A DNA stretch of 64,000 nucleotides, taken from NCBI GenBank assembly GCA_022059125.1, contig JAEUWY010000001.1:3100001-3164000 (forward strand), read 5' to 3'. Both the position numbers and the translations under genes were made by a program. This stretch comes from Corynespora cassiicola (taxonomy: Eukaryota; Ascomycota; Dothideomycetes; Pleosporales; Corynesporascaceae). Under the pieces are notes generated by a model. That model worked only from the letters and a program-made list of their open reading frames with translations. It ran no database searches and was not told the origin of the DNA. Below, in pieces: positions 21,866-33,460 of this stretch; the first letter of the stretch is position 1, and each line of letters opens with the position of its first letter.

Positions 21866-23737
21866 TTACCGGCCTTGACGTCTAATATGATTGACAACCA
21901 CGCAGCCAAACAGCACCAGACAGATGGTTGGAATCATCCAAGCACTACCCATGTAGTTTTGCAGATTCGTTGGATTATACCGGATCAAAACAAGAAGGCA
22001 GAGCGCGAACCCGGTGGTACCGTTGATTCCAAGGCGCACATACTCGGCAGGTCGGCGCTTGTGGGCAGGTAGGGAGATGTATCCGAGTATAGTCGTAAGT
22101 ATAAGAGAGAGGCCGCCCTGCTAATGTTAGAAGAAATTCCTATCTCATACCAAAGTGAGGCTTACTGCAATGAAGACGTAGAAAACAACCAGCTCGAAAA
22201 TCTCGAAATAGTCCAGGAAGGTCTGCTCGAATCCCGCAACCGTGGACTTTCCTGTGTATTCCTTCTTCTTCTTCGGCAACGATACCCCAAAAGTGTCGAA
22301 CAATGTCTTCAGTGTCGCAGCCGTCAGTTCGTTGATACCGTCGTCAAACTGCTGCAGGGCGGTGGTGTTGGTCTCATCTAACCGCACCCATTCGTATCCT
22401 TCTGCAATGGAGTATACCGCGTTGTCAACCTTGTCAATCTCTTTGGTTGCGTCGACTCCCTTTGGAATCCAGTAGAAGACATAGTCCCATGAAGTAGTGT
22501 TCAGCGCCTGCGCAAACTCGAGGCCCGTCGCGTTGACTGCATCACTCTGCTCAGCGACCACCATCCACTGCCCGATCAAATCGCCCGAAGCCTCGACAGC
22601 CTGGCGCCAGATAATGAGCAAGCTCACACCCTGTAAGACCAAGACTAACACCACATGCAGTGGGAAGTGCATGAAGCTCCAAAGCTGCTGCTTGATGCTG
22701 CCAAAGTGCTCCTCCTGCATGCGGTCAAAGTACAGCATGTACAGAAAGTAAATGATCAGTATGGCCGCGATGATCTGTCCCACCACCGCTGCGCTCCAAA
22801 GATACTCGTTCTTGACGATCTTGGAAATGCTCTTGCAAATGACAATGATGCCTTCGCCCAGGATGATGAGTGTTAGCAACGACATGCGCTGCACCATGTG
22901 CGTCCCCTTGAACGAGATGACGCGCCACACACAACTCACCGCCACCGTAAGTATGGTCTCGCAAATGCCAATCACATACCACGCGATGTACACCTCGCTC
23001 TTCTGCAGCTCGTACACCGTATACCCCAACTCATCCACCGCCGTCTTCGTCTTGGGGAACGCGGCCGTCAACCCCCCATACAGCACCGCCGCCACCAGCG
23101 TCGACGCCATGACCAAGCACAGCGGGAGCACCGTCTTGGGATACGCCCTGCGCGTGTACGCCAGCGTAGTCGCGTACTGGAAAAACAGCGTGATCCTGCT
23201 CACCATGAGGATGAGGCCGAAGGCGCGCCAGATCTTGAAGGTGCCCATGGCCTCGCCGGGCTTCCACTGCGGGCCGATGACGGCGAAGCCCACCATGACG
23301 CCAAAGTGCAGCGCCTTGGCCGTGCGCTCGAACACGCTGTCGGCGCTAAAGCGCACGTCGTAGAGCGAGACTTGGTACCATGTGAGCCAGAGGAGGGAGA
23401 AGAAGCCAATGTACGCCGTGAGCGAGTGGCGGTCGTTGATTTCGAGGTTGGAGGTGAAGGTGGTGAGGTTGGCGACGAAGAAGAGGTCGTAGAAGAGTTC
23501 AGCCGTCGTGGCTTCGGCGTGGTGATGGAAGTTTGGGTTCGTGTGGAGGGTACAGTCGGCGTTTGTGAAGGGGGGCATCGAGGGATCGGAGTTGGCGTCG
23601 GTGTGAGGTTCGGGGTGCTTCTGCAGGGAGGGGGTTGGGGAGATGTGGACGGTGTCATGGGGGTGAGAGACTAGAGGGGAAGCAAAGATGGTGAGGGGCT
23701 TCTCCTCGTGAGCGTGGGCGTGTGCTTCGTGACCCAT
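21866..23737 (-). CDS. LtrA-family (low temperature requirement A) multi-pass membrane protein
   Basis: Two exons, 23737-22166 and 22120-21866, give 608 aa; the 45-nt intron (GTAAGC...TTAG) is in phase 0. The start MGHEAHAHAHEEK is preferred to the open frame extending up to 23959. After a His-rich N-terminus, the diagnostic block is ATTAELFYDLFFVANLTTF, then WLTWYQVSLYDVRF and ERTAKALHFGVMVGFA, the LtrA core. At least eight hydrophobic helices follow, with a long lumenal or extracytosolic insert near residues 420-500. The second exon adds two more helices (GGLSLILTTILGYISLP and a C-terminal one). LtrA proteins are widespread in fungi and bacteria and their transport or other function is unknown. 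Confidence 0.85.
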
Positions 23738-25584
23738 TTTGAAGGTAGAAGGTGGTGTTGTAGATGGGTGTGTTGTATGTCGGAAGCTTCGTTGTGAGCC
23801 AGTATATCTCCAGTCGGCCGTGTAGATTGGACTTGACCAATGCTCCCAGTAAAGAAAGGAGTAACCACCACTATTTTGACAGCTTCCTCCTAAAAAAGAA
23901 GAACAGATGAGAATGCCCTTGATGGAAAAAGTCCCGAGGTTCCTGGAGAATTTTGACACTCATCCCTTCGCTCGTCATATATAGCCACCACCATGGCTCT
24001 CCTTCTCGGCCCCCAAAACGCCGCCAAAGTATCGGGAAATAGGGCTCTGTTGTCTCAACGCGTGCACGTGTCAACGGCATGCTGCCTCTATTCCTACTTC
24101 TGCACATCGCCCCAAGCCATACGAGTGTGCGGTGTGCTGGCCCCGGTCGCGTATTTGACTACTCACCACTGGGGGCTTCGATGAGGCGAGGGGGCTTGAA
24201 TAGCTCAGCTCTTTCGGGGTTCGAGCATGGCGTGAGCTTTGCTAGTCGGGCTGCGACGTGTTAAGTCAGCCTTTGCCGTGCACCGTGTGTTCGTACTGGT
24301 AACCGGGGCAGGGAATTTGATGATGGGCGGGGAATTGTGGTGTTGGATGCCTTGCAGAATGGCTGAAGGGTCGATGATCAGCGGAGTAAGCGCTGAGTTT
24401 CAGCCACGTCGTGATTGGAGAATGGGCTGGGGGGCACCATGTCGGGTTTGCTTGGAATAGAAGCCCAGTGCGGATTAAGCTTTGGTGCATATGCTTATTT
24501 GGTCAAAGGGGCGGGATTTGAGTACTGTTGGAGGCTTTGGTGAAAAGCGGTGGGGGCTAAGCTGCTGAATCCTCATGCCCAAGCGAAACATCCGTGATGA
24601 TGGTGGTTCTACAATTCCCTGCCTCTGTTAACTCATCCTCGGCAGAGAATGACCCCAAAGACAATATGCTCGATATTAACGAGCACATTTTTCAGCATTC
24701 ACGGGGCTCTTGTTCTTATCATGTCGTGCGGATCATCTATCATCATGATTCATGGCCAGGCGCTAGTCATTCAGCTCGAAAATAGTATTCCTATTCGGGC
24801 GAATGGGCATCTTGGCCCCATCATCTTGCCTAAGCCCCGTTTGGTCGAGACTCCCAAATTCCACCTACGGTCCCCAGGGCATGGAATCTATTTAAGATCT
24901 TTAGCGGGAGGAAAGAATGAGAACTTCAATCACCTCAAGAACTTCAATCACCTCAAGAACTTCACTCACCTCAGCACAGGCAATGAAACCCGCGCCTCAT
25001 GCGATATATTGTGCCCCCCCTGAAATACAACATACTGGAACTTGATATCGCGAGCTCTTAGAGTACTAAATCACGCAGGTATATCATATGAGAGAACACG
25101 ATCGTGTCCAAGATTAATTATGTAGGGAAAATCAGCGGATATCCCCACTTGCACCAGTCAGTAAAACGCGGTGGTCCCTACTTAACACTCAGCCACGCAT
25201 TCTCAAAAGCCTTGGAAACTATACGCTGAGTCAATTATCGGCCATATGGGTGACTGGAAAGTAAATCATGAACCGCGCAAATTTCCATTGATTCCTACAG
25301 GCTCTTTGCACAAAACAATGATCATTCATTTGGTTTTAACTCCATGCTCCTTCCTGACTAATATGGCCAATTTTAATTTAACAGACCAGATCCGCAACAA
25401 CAGCTCAGCGCATTCCCCGAGTACTTTTCCCTAAAAGACGCTAAAAATGATTTCAGATGGTGATTGCTGCGATAACTTTGCGTTACATAGAGAAGCCGAT
25501 ATTTTCCGTCGATTAGGAGAATGTATGAGGGTGTAGAACGATGACCCTTGATGTCAGGTTCAAACAGGTTGGCATCTCGTTTCT
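23738..25584. other. Gene-poor intergenic tract
   Basis: Upstream region of the LtrA gene followed by increasingly AT-rich sequence. It contains an 18-bp tandem repeat at 24922-24975. No frame over 125 codons and no family signal. Confidence 0.55.
24922..24975. repeat. Three-copy 18-bp tandem repeat
   Basis: Unit aacttcaatcacctcaag occurs twice exactly (24922-24939, 24940-24957) and a third time with changes (24958-24975). It lies in the gene-poor tract. Confidence 0.9.
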
Positions 25585-26291
25585 TCATACACCGGTAGTG
25601 CCTGGCGTGATGGGTTGCAATTTGGCCAAAAGTACGCGACCGCATACGCAGCGAATGAGGCGCACGGCGGGCTCGCAGCGGCTAGCCCACCGTGCACACC
25701 CGGCTTCTGGAACAAGGCTGAGATGCAAAGGCAAATGCTTCCAGTGGTTATTGTGGCGAATACATATCTGTTCGGTATTAAAAACTGAACGGTTATGATA
25801 GGAAGCTATGATAGGAAGCACATACGGTCGACCCTTACCAACACGGTGGTTTTGCACGATCATATAGGCTACATACAGCGCTAGCCAGTAGCTAAACATC
25901 CTAGGGATAAAGAACAATTAGCAAAGGTAATAATACAAGGGGGGCAAGGGATTGGGCAACTCACAGCCATGCATATTCTGGCTTCACCGATGGATCACCT
26001 CGCATGATCACCCATACCACGCTAGTGATGCCCATCATTGGCGCTAGCCATTTGTGGAATACATTGCCAACGCAGCACCCAGCGGTCATCAGTGGCCCAA
26101 TAAGATGACGATTAATCATTAACTTAAGGCAAATACAGAATCTGCCTAGCAGGGAAACATAGGATAAACCAGGGATAGATTCGCCGAACGACAGAGTACC
26201 ACGAAAGTGGCTTGACTCGGCCTGCGCTAAACCCAGGTTGGAATTATCCATGGCTTTGACTGTTTCGGAAACCAGCAAGACGATGATAACC
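25585..26291 (-). CDS. Unidentified membrane-protein gene fragment
   Basis: Two exons can be joined: 26291-25965 and 25900 onward, across a 64-nt GTGAGT...CCTAG intron that keeps the frame (PEYAWL joins MFSYWLALYVAYMIVQ). The upstream side also begins at a good acceptor (AACTAG at 26292). The peptide has several hydrophobic stretches: VIIVLLVSETVKAMD, GLSYVSLLGRFCICLKL, HKWLAPMMGITSVVWVIM and the helix quoted above. This looks like real coding sequence and not a chance frame. I could not find the 5' exons or a convincing stop; the frame ends at 25585 with unlikely composition after about 25800. It may be a decayed or partly assembled gene of a multi-pass membrane family. I do not recognise the family. 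Confidence 0.35.
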
Positions 26292-27385
26292 CTAGTTACC
26301 AATTTTGGAAGCTATGGGGCTGGTAGGACATGAGCTGTGGTGTAGCAGGCTTTGATCACGAGTGATGAAGCAACAACTTGTCACTCTAGACCGCAATCAT
26401 CCACTACAAATATCGAAGTCGATAAGGAATAGGTGATAAGAGGGTAACAAAAAGTAAATGTTTTTTTATAAAATTTAGGTCAGCTGATTTGAGCGTGGTA
26501 TGAAGTGTGGACCGACTGCGAAATTCAGTAGGGGATGAGCGAGTTCTTGATAGATGGATGAGGCTTTTTGCTGGTTGGCAAATATGCGGACCACAAGATG
26601 GCAGGCAAAGAAGGCAAACGTCCGTGAGCAACACCGGAACCAAGAATCTTATCAAAGCTAGCCTATACGATTCGACAGGATAATTCATCATGCCGGACAC
26701 TAAGGCGAAAAAGAGATTGACAAGCCTCTAGTGCCGGAAATAGCCTAGTATAACCAAAAATTACAGTCATGCGTCACACATTAATCTCTGAGTGCATATT
26801 TAAGGAGGCTTTGAGCTATGATATGACGAGAGTAGTAAAGATCAACTGTTCGATTCCGAACTGCAGAGAAATCCTTGTACGTTTCAGAATCTAAAGAGTC
26901 GCAGAAGCCTCTCTTTCTCAGCTTTGCTGGGCCGGAACTAAACAGCAAGCCTTTAGAATAATAGCATCCCTTCTCAAAGTAAATATCATAAGCCTAAAAA
27001 TATTACGACCTTTATCATTTAGTATATCTGGTGGATTGTAATGTACTTGTTCGACAGCATAGGCACCAGAGACATTTCTACACCCATCTGTTTGTGTAAA
27101 GAGTATAACAGTCCACTTGTAACAGATAAATGTCCAGCAAACCATTGTTTTCTTGGATCAATTCACTCGTGGTCGTATAGCGCCAAGTGATGTCACGTTT
27201 GAGGCGTCTGCCTTCCGACCATGTGGCCAGTATCTCGATAAATATATAAATATGACATCAAAGCGTTCAAAGAGTAAGAAAACAGAAAAAAGAAAACAAG
27301 AATTAATGACTGTCAAATGAGTGACATGATTCACACAATCATAAATCAGACACTGTCCTATTCCACAAACTCATGTCTCGGCGTG
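26292..27385. other. AT-rich intergenic tract
   Basis: A 98-codon minus frame at 26404-26700 (starting MSGMMNYPVESY, with one hydrophobic segment) could be an upstream exon of the unidentified membrane gene, but I could not connect it in phase. Nothing else is seen. Confidence 0.45.
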
Positions 27386-28156
27386 CTACTCTCCCGGGCG
27401 TCCTCGAATCACCGATTTGGGCACGACATCCCATCCACCAACCTTCTCGGATCGTACCCTCACCATGCCGCATTCTTCCAAAAACAGAGAACGGATAGGG
27501 TCCAAATCAGTGATGCCATACCCTGAAGAACGGACATGAGTCCGATGCGGCAGATCAAATGGTAAGTTTGAGCGGTCTAGACCTCCGGCATTATCCTCAC
27601 GACCTACACTCTCCTCCTCGTGGTCCTCTTGTGAGGCCAGTAATGGAACATGTTTCTGCGCGGGAACCGAAATGGGCTCTCTCAAGTGCAAAAATATCGC
27701 CACGCGGGAAAAAAAGCTAGGGCGCAGGCGCCTGGCCCCATATATGCGCTTCGCTTCCTTGGTGCGCTTGTGCGTTTCCCAGGCTATGCGGCGCTGCTGT
27801 CGCTTCTCACGAAGGCGCTGGGTTTGGATCCATTCACCTTCGTCGTCGAAGAGGCCGATGGTTCCGGCGTGGAGTTGGCCGTGGGGGTCGATGGGCATGG
27901 GGGTGGGTCTTGATGTGTAGGCTGACTTACTTTGCGTATTGGGGAGATTTCTACTCGGTGTGGTATGCGCTTTGGTGTTGGTGGGTTTATGGAAAGGGGG
28001 CTTGAGTAAATTTGGCGGAGGGTTTATGGGTTCGTCAACTAACAGCTTTGCGAAGTTTACAAACATGTCTGAGTTGAGAGATTGTTGGTGAATGAGCTGC
28101 ATGTGTTTAACGGAAAATATAGTAGCCTTCAATGTACTAGAACAATCAGACTTCAT
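27386..28156 (-). CDS. Hypothetical protein, charged and basic
   Basis: A single open frame of 256 codons in an otherwise gene-poor AT-rich tract. The codon choice and composition look coding in the 3' two thirds: a Pro/Thr-rich segment (about 45-85), then GTIGLFDDEGEW, then a strongly basic helical stretch (REKRQQRRIAWETHKRTKEAKR), and a C-terminal part with GYGITDLDPIRSLFLEE. No known domain, signal peptide or membrane helix is apparent. The true start is uncertain: the first 40 residues could be 5' leader. I do not recognise a family. Confidence 0.45.
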   Translation of the reverse strand: MKSDCSSTLKATIFSVKHMQLIHQQSLNSDMFVNFAKLLVDEPINPPPNLLKPPFHKPTNTKAHTTPSRNLPNTQSKSAYTSRPTPMPIDPHGQLHAGTIGLFDDEGEWIQTQRLREKRQQRRIAWETHKRTKEAKRIYGARRLRPSFFSRVAIFLHLREPISVPAQKHVPLLASQEDHEEESVGREDNAGGLDRSNLPFDLPHRTHVRSSGYGITDLDPIRSLFLEECGMVRVRSEKVGGWDVVPKSVIRGRPGE

Positions 28157-28938
28157 GCATGAGCTTGTTCACCGTTGTTCGCGCTGTGTTTGAATCTTTG
28201 ACCTAGTGCTGCGCTTGATAGCAGACTATACTAACTTCGACTATCTTTGATGTAAGGAGAACCATTCTTAGACGGATGTATTCAATGTTGCCTACAAATT
28301 AGCCCCAGTTAATTAGATTTCTAATGGATTTTGTTGTCGTAGTATAGAGTTGCTAGGTCCGCAGGCTCAGCCAAAATTAGGAACAGGAGGTTGTGGCTTC
28401 GGGAATTAGTTTAGTATTAAACCAACAATGCATTTCTTTTTCTTCACGAACTCTAGTACTTCTTGTTCCTATGTGAGCCCTGAAAACCTACTAATCTTCT
28501 CTATCGTCTGAAAAACTTTCTATATTCCATCTGCCTTTCGATAAACTGGTATACTGTTTGGAGATTTCGAGGACCCGAGCGCCTCTATGCTATATAGCGG
28601 ATGTAGCCACGTAATTCAAAGCTATGGATACTGGTTAATTGCGATCGACACACCAAAATCCCAAGTCTGTTCTCGCTTACAGCAAACTTTTTTTTCTCCT
28701 GACCAACGCCGGTAGTACGTGTAAAACTGGAAATGTTTGCTACAGTAGTAAGTAACGTGACTTTTCGAGCTCGCGCATTACCCAGTAGCTCAAAACACAT
28801 TGATCTTCCAGTTTAAGAAAATAACTAAAGCTATTACATCTTGCATCCAGATCATATAAGCAACGTTGGTAACTTGGTATCATACTTTATAGAAACAAGA
28901 AAGTTCATACAGCTGTTCCTGCAGCCCAAGGTCCCTTA
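28157..28938. other. AT-rich intergenic tract
   Basis: No frame over 75 codons and no RNA gene recognised. Confidence 0.5.
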
Positions 28939-29445
28939 CTAGAAAGCTAAGAGACCAATCGGAGGCCGTTCCCGAGTATATTCCAACATATTCCTTGTGC
29001 CGCGATTAGATCTCATGTAATCAAAGCTCTTGATCCGATCCCTGAGCCTTGCCAAGTACATATCCATGGAAACAATGTCACCGCATCTCTCAGCCCATCG
29101 CGCTTGCTCCAGCAGCTGGTTACACTCGAATGAGAGTCCTGGTAACTCGAGGAGTAGCTTGTTCATATTCCGAACGTCGTGCTCTGCATGCTTGAGGATT
29201 TGATGTTCTTGCGGAGAACGATGGGGAAACCATCCGCCGAATCCGAGGGCAGGACCGAATCCTAGACCGGGGCCGAAACCCAAGCCGGGGCCCAATCCCA
29301 AGCCAGGGCTTAGACCCAAACCAGGCCCCCACCCGCCAAATTCCCACGGCGGAAACCCGATATCCAAATCATCGTATCCAAATGGTGGCGGCATGCGATA
29401 GAACATGTCGTCGTATGGATAGAAAGGAGGGCGGAAAGGATTCAT
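28939..29445 (-). CDS. Small hypothetical protein with PGLGFG hexapeptide repeats
   Basis: An intronless frame of 168 codons. The N-terminus is rich in Pro, Phe, Tyr and Met (MNPFRPPFYPYDDMFYRMPPP), followed by five imperfect hexapeptides of the form PGLG[L/F]G at about residues 42-72. The C-terminal half (about 78-168) is predicted helical and charged, with EHQILKHAEHDVRNMNKLLLE and YLARLRDRIKSFDY, and could form a coiled coil or small helical bundle. No signal peptide or known domain. The contrast between an ordered helical half and a Gly-rich repeat half argues for a real protein; the family is unknown to me. Its upstream region (29446 on) is GC-richer than the surrounding tract. Confidence 0.5.
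   Translation of the reverse strand: MNPFRPPFYPYDDMFYRMPPPFGYDDLDIGFPPWEFGGWGPGLGLSPGLGLGPGLGFGPGLGFGPALGFGGWFPHRSPQEHQILKHAEHDVRNMNKLLLELPGLSFECNQLLEQARWAERCGDIVSMDMYLARLRDRIKSFDYMRSNRGTRNMLEYTRERPPIGLLAF
29238..29330 (-). repeat. Imperfect 18-bp coding repeat (PGLG[L/F]G)
   Basis: The DNA repeats with an 18-bp period made of GGCCCCGGT/CTTGGG-type units on the minus strand, giving about five Gly-Leu-rich hexapeptides in the hypothetical protein. Copies differ at third positions. Confidence 0.7.
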
Positions 29446-31300
29446 AGTCGTTTTAAAGGTCCGAGTTGAGCAGGCTTGAGTTGTAGGTGCAATTCAATGG
29501 GAGGCTTCTGATGGGGGAATGTCGATAGGAGTAAGTGGCATGCCTTTATATTGCGCTCTTTGGGGTGCCCGAAAGCCGGAGTTGAGATCGGATGACATCA
29601 CACCGAACGCGTGGGGTGGCCATATGACAGACGATCACTGGTAGCAAACTCAGTGGTGAGACTGGGGAAGTGAGGCTTCTGATGTGGTACGGGCCACGTA
29701 GTATGTGGTCAATGAGCTGAACGGTGTGGGATTGAGAAAATTAGAGGCAAGACAAAGACCTTTGATGATATTAGTCTGTGCCGATTACCGGCCAACACTA
29801 TCAGGATGGTTAGTTGCTGGAAGATGGCAGCAACGACATGGATACAAATAAACTATCCGCGCACCAAGAGCCATTTTTCTGCCATTGCAGTACTTTCTAT
29901 ACTTTTGGCTCTGTATGACTTCGATTTATTTACGGCATTCGAGTTAAGATCTTCCGGTCAAGTACTTGGAGAAGTGCGTTTTCTTGGTATGACGAGAAAT
30001 GTGGTTTGCGTTCGTTACGTCGATGCAGCTGAGTCTGCGGTCACACTGTGGGGGTATATTGAACAAGTGATCATACGCGTGAGTCGAAAACTATGACTAA
30101 TTTAAGCACATGGTTTGGTCTGTGATGCATGTTGATTAGCAGTGGCTTGTCATATGTTGATACATCCTGCGCAATCCAGGCTCTACCTCCCACCCGATCT
30201 TCAAAGAACGAGAATAAGAATGGATCCCATAGACGTGGGACAGCCTAATATATACGGCGGATAAGGGCGATCATTCCATCATGTTCAGTCAGGCAATCAC
30301 GGCAGGGCTGGCGTGCATGATGCAGGACCTGGCATGCGGTCCAAGTCCAGAATACTAGCCCTTGTTATTAATCTCAGATCAAAGATACCGCCGTAAATCC
30401 ATTGCTAAAATGCCTGCACCCAAACATACTCGAAGAAAACGGCCTATTAGATTTTCTTAATTAAAGGTATTGTGAGTAACGCCTAGACTGCATAACCGCA
30501 TTCACCAAGATTTATTGGACGAGAATGTATGAAGAAATGTTTACAAGCAACAGAAATGCCTGATTGAATGTACACCACACCTTCTTGGAGCTCATCGTAC
30601 AGAGAATTGAAAATATGACACTACTCGGATCAATCTGCTCCACCATGACGCAGGTCCGCGGAACGCAGCGGATCAACTCAAACTCCATGGTATTATTTAC
30701 CCCGTGTATGACTAGCTTCTAACCCCGCGTCTTCACTAATTTTCGGGGCGAGATTAGTTTTTCTGAAAATAGACTAATTCCAAAAGTTAGAAGCCTCGGC
30801 AAGTGGGGTTAAAGCTATCCGGGTGCCAGGTCCTCTTTCCAAGGTCTTGATGGATGAAATCATTAAGGGATCTTCTCCGCAAACTATGCGTAAAAGGCAG
30901 GAGCTATTTGACATACCCAGGTTTTCTGTTCCCGGTCACGTTATTCGAAGAGGGGTTGACAAGGATGATGTACCGGTTGATCTGCAGGAACAATTCTCCG
31001 TCGGTGCAACAACCATCTTCCACCAATCGTCAGCGCCACACTGACTTGGCGTACGTCCACATTCTCGAGAGCTGTGCCGGAGCTAACTACCTCGCGGGCG
31101 GCGGGTCAATGAAATCACGACTGTGTGGAGCTGCCGCTCATGCGAATACTTGGACAGCGGAAGCCAAGATGTGGATAGCTAGCTGTATTAGGGGCGGGCT
31201 GTCGGCTGCAAAGCTGGGTAAATACAGGACGCGCTCACTTAAATGCTGCTGAGCCGACGCGATTCCGACATTGAAGGCAACACGCGGTTCAATCCTCAAG
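29446..31300. other. Intergenic tract, includes GH51 upstream region
   Basis: Head-to-head spacer between the small Gly-rich protein (-) and GH51 (+). It contains the imperfect palindrome with two CreA-type sites at 30714-30816. Short frames (29806-30096, 30823-31252) have no support. Confidence 0.55.
30714..30816. promoter_or_regulatory. Imperfect palindrome with two CreA-type GC boxes upstream of GH51
   Basis: The left arm (30714-30728, agcttctaaccccgc) and right arm (30803-30816, gtggggttaaagct) are near-complementary. Inner arms cttctaac (30716-30723) and gttagaag (30786-30793), and ctaat/attag pairs, add further symmetry. CCCCGC at 30723-30728 and GTGGGG at 30803-30808 both fit SYGGRG, the CreA/Mig1 carbon-repressor consensus, in opposite orientation. 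The element lies about 490-590 bp before the GH51 start. The function is inferred; it could also be a small mobile-element footprint. Confidence 0.4.
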
Positions 31301-33460
31301 ATGGTGCAATTGAAGCAGGCTTTCGCTGCCGCGACTTACATCGCAGGTGCAGCTGCTTTTGACATCATTGTCAAATCGTCTGGAGGCAATCTGACTGGCA
31401 AGTTTGGCCATCCTTATGGCTATGGCTTCTTGCACGAGGTAAGAAACCGCATACATGAACAGGATGATCACATACTAATGTCGTAGGATATCAACAATTC
31501 CGGCGATGGAGGTATCTACGCCGAATTGATCCAAAATCGTGCTTTCCAGTACAGTCCGGAATTTCCAGTGTCCACGGCCCACTACTTTCCGATCAATGGC
31601 GCCAACCTTAGCATCCAATTCCTAGACGAGCCACTGTCACAGGCATTGCCTGCTTCCTTGCACGTAGCAAATACTGGAAATAGCTCCAGTGGAAAGATAG
31701 GATTTGAGAATGAAGGATATTGGGGAATTGATGTTCGCCAGCAAAAGTACACTGGATCCTTCTGGGTCAAGGGTGCCTACAATGGCTCTTTTACTGCGTC
31801 GCTCAAGTCCAACCTGACTGATGACGTTTTTGCATCCGTAGAGGTTGCATCGAAATCCGTTGCTGGCGAGTGGACCGAGCATGAGTATGAGCTCGTCCCC
31901 GAAAAGGATGCACCAAACGTCAACAACACCTTTTCGGTCACATTTGACTCGAGTGCTTCTTTGGACTTCAACCTCATTAGTCTTTTCCCTCCAACCTACA
32001 AGGGCAGGAAAAACGGATTGCGCGTTGACCTTGCCGAGGCTCTTGAGGAGATGAACCCTGTAAGTTGTCCCGGATAGTTGACAATAATCGAGCACAGCTG
32101 ACGACTTCAAGCATTTCCTCAGGTTTCCCGGCGGTAACATGCTCGAAGGTCTTACGAATGACACCTACTGGGACTGGAAGGATTCCCTTGGTCCGTTGAA
32201 GGACCGTCCTGGCTTCCAGGGAGTCTGGGGATACCAACAAACACACGGTCTTGGAATCATGGAGTACCTTGAGTGGGCGGAGGACATGGACTTGCAGATT
32301 GGTATGTGATGACTTGCGCTGAAACAGGTTGATACTGACTCAATGTAGTCCTCGGTGTCTGGGCCGGACTTGCTCTCAACGGAGATGTTACTCCCCAAGA
32401 AGACTTGCAGCCTTTCATTGACGACGCCCTAAACGAAATCGAATTCGTCCGCGGTCCTGCAGACTCTCCCTGGGGCTCCCGTCGTGCGGAGCTCGGACAC
32501 CCTGAGCCCTTTGAGCTCAACTACGTCGAAATCGGCAACGAGGACTGGCTTGCTGGATATCCAGGTGGTTGGAACTCGTACCGCGAGTACCGCCTCGAGA
32601 TGTTCTACAATGCCATCAAGGAAGTGTACCCCGAGATTCAGGTCATCGCTTCGGGAGCTACTAGCGACCCAGCTCCTGAAGGCGAGACTACCGGACCCAA
32701 CCTCGAGGAGGGCATCGACTTCACCAAGACTCCTAGCGCCATTGGCGATTACCACCCTTACCGCGAGCCTGATGAGCTTGTGCTCGAGTTCGACCGATTC
32801 GACAACGACATCGGACACATCATTGGCGAAGTCGCCGCCACCCACGTAAACGGTGCTACACCTCCTCGCTGGAACGGTCCACTCTACAAGTACCCCTGGT
32901 GGATCGGTGCCGTCGGCGAGGCCATCTCGCTCATCGGATACGAGCGCAACTCCGATCGCATCCCCGGAACCTTCTACGCCCCCGTTCTCAAGAACGAGAA
33001 CAAGTTCCAGTGGCCCATCACCCTCATTCAGTTCACCGCCGACCCCAAGCAGACCACTCGCGCCGTGACGTGGTACTGCTGGAGCCTCTTCGCCCACCAC
33101 CCCATCAGCCACACCCTCCCCACCTCTAGCAATTCGAGCTACGGGCCGCTGTACTGGGGTGCTGGAACCGATGAGGCCAGGGATGGCGCATTCGTATGGA
33201 AGGGTGCTGTCTACAACACGACCGACAGCGCCGATGTTCCTGTCTCAGTGCAGTTCCAGGGTGTTACCCCCGGAACCAAGGCTTCGCTGACGGTACTGAC
33301 CAACTCGGTCGGCGACCCGTATGCGTACAATGATCCATTTACCGGCGAGAACATTGTCAACACTACAAGGACGGAGGTCACTGCGGGAAGCAGCGGCGCT
33401 TTCCAATTCAGCCTTCCCGAGCTGAGTGTTGCGGTTTTGGACACTGACACCAGTGTATAA
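31301..33460 (+). CDS. abfA: GH51 alpha-L-arabinofuranosidase, secreted
   Basis: Four exons, 31301-31438, 31487-32059, 32112-32301 and 32349-33460, give 670 aa; introns of 48, 52 and 47 nt are in phase. The start MVQLKQAFAAATYIAGAAA is a signal peptide. Family GH51 features follow: GFLHEDINNSGDGGIYAELIQNRAFQ at the N-terminus, RFPGGNMLEG, then NYVEIGNEDW with the acid/base Glu (about residue 365). Glu near 461 in IIGEVAATH is the likely nucleophile. A C-terminal beta domain closes the protein. Many N-x-S/T sites fit secretion. The enzyme removes terminal L-arabinofuranose from arabinan, arabinoxylan and arabinogalactan side chains. Length agrees with fungal AbfA-type enzymes (about 630-680 aa). 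It would cooperate with the GH43 arabinanase at 57 kb. Upstream CreA-type sites suggest glucose repression. Confidence 0.93.

Noticed and set aside
22752..23674. Two long plus-strand frames (203 and 258 codons) over the LtrA gene
   Set aside because: Antisense shadows in GC-rich coding sequence; the minus-strand LtrA motifs are unambiguous.
32429..33112. 227-codon minus frame over GH51
   Set aside because: Antisense shadow of the GH51 catalytic domain.
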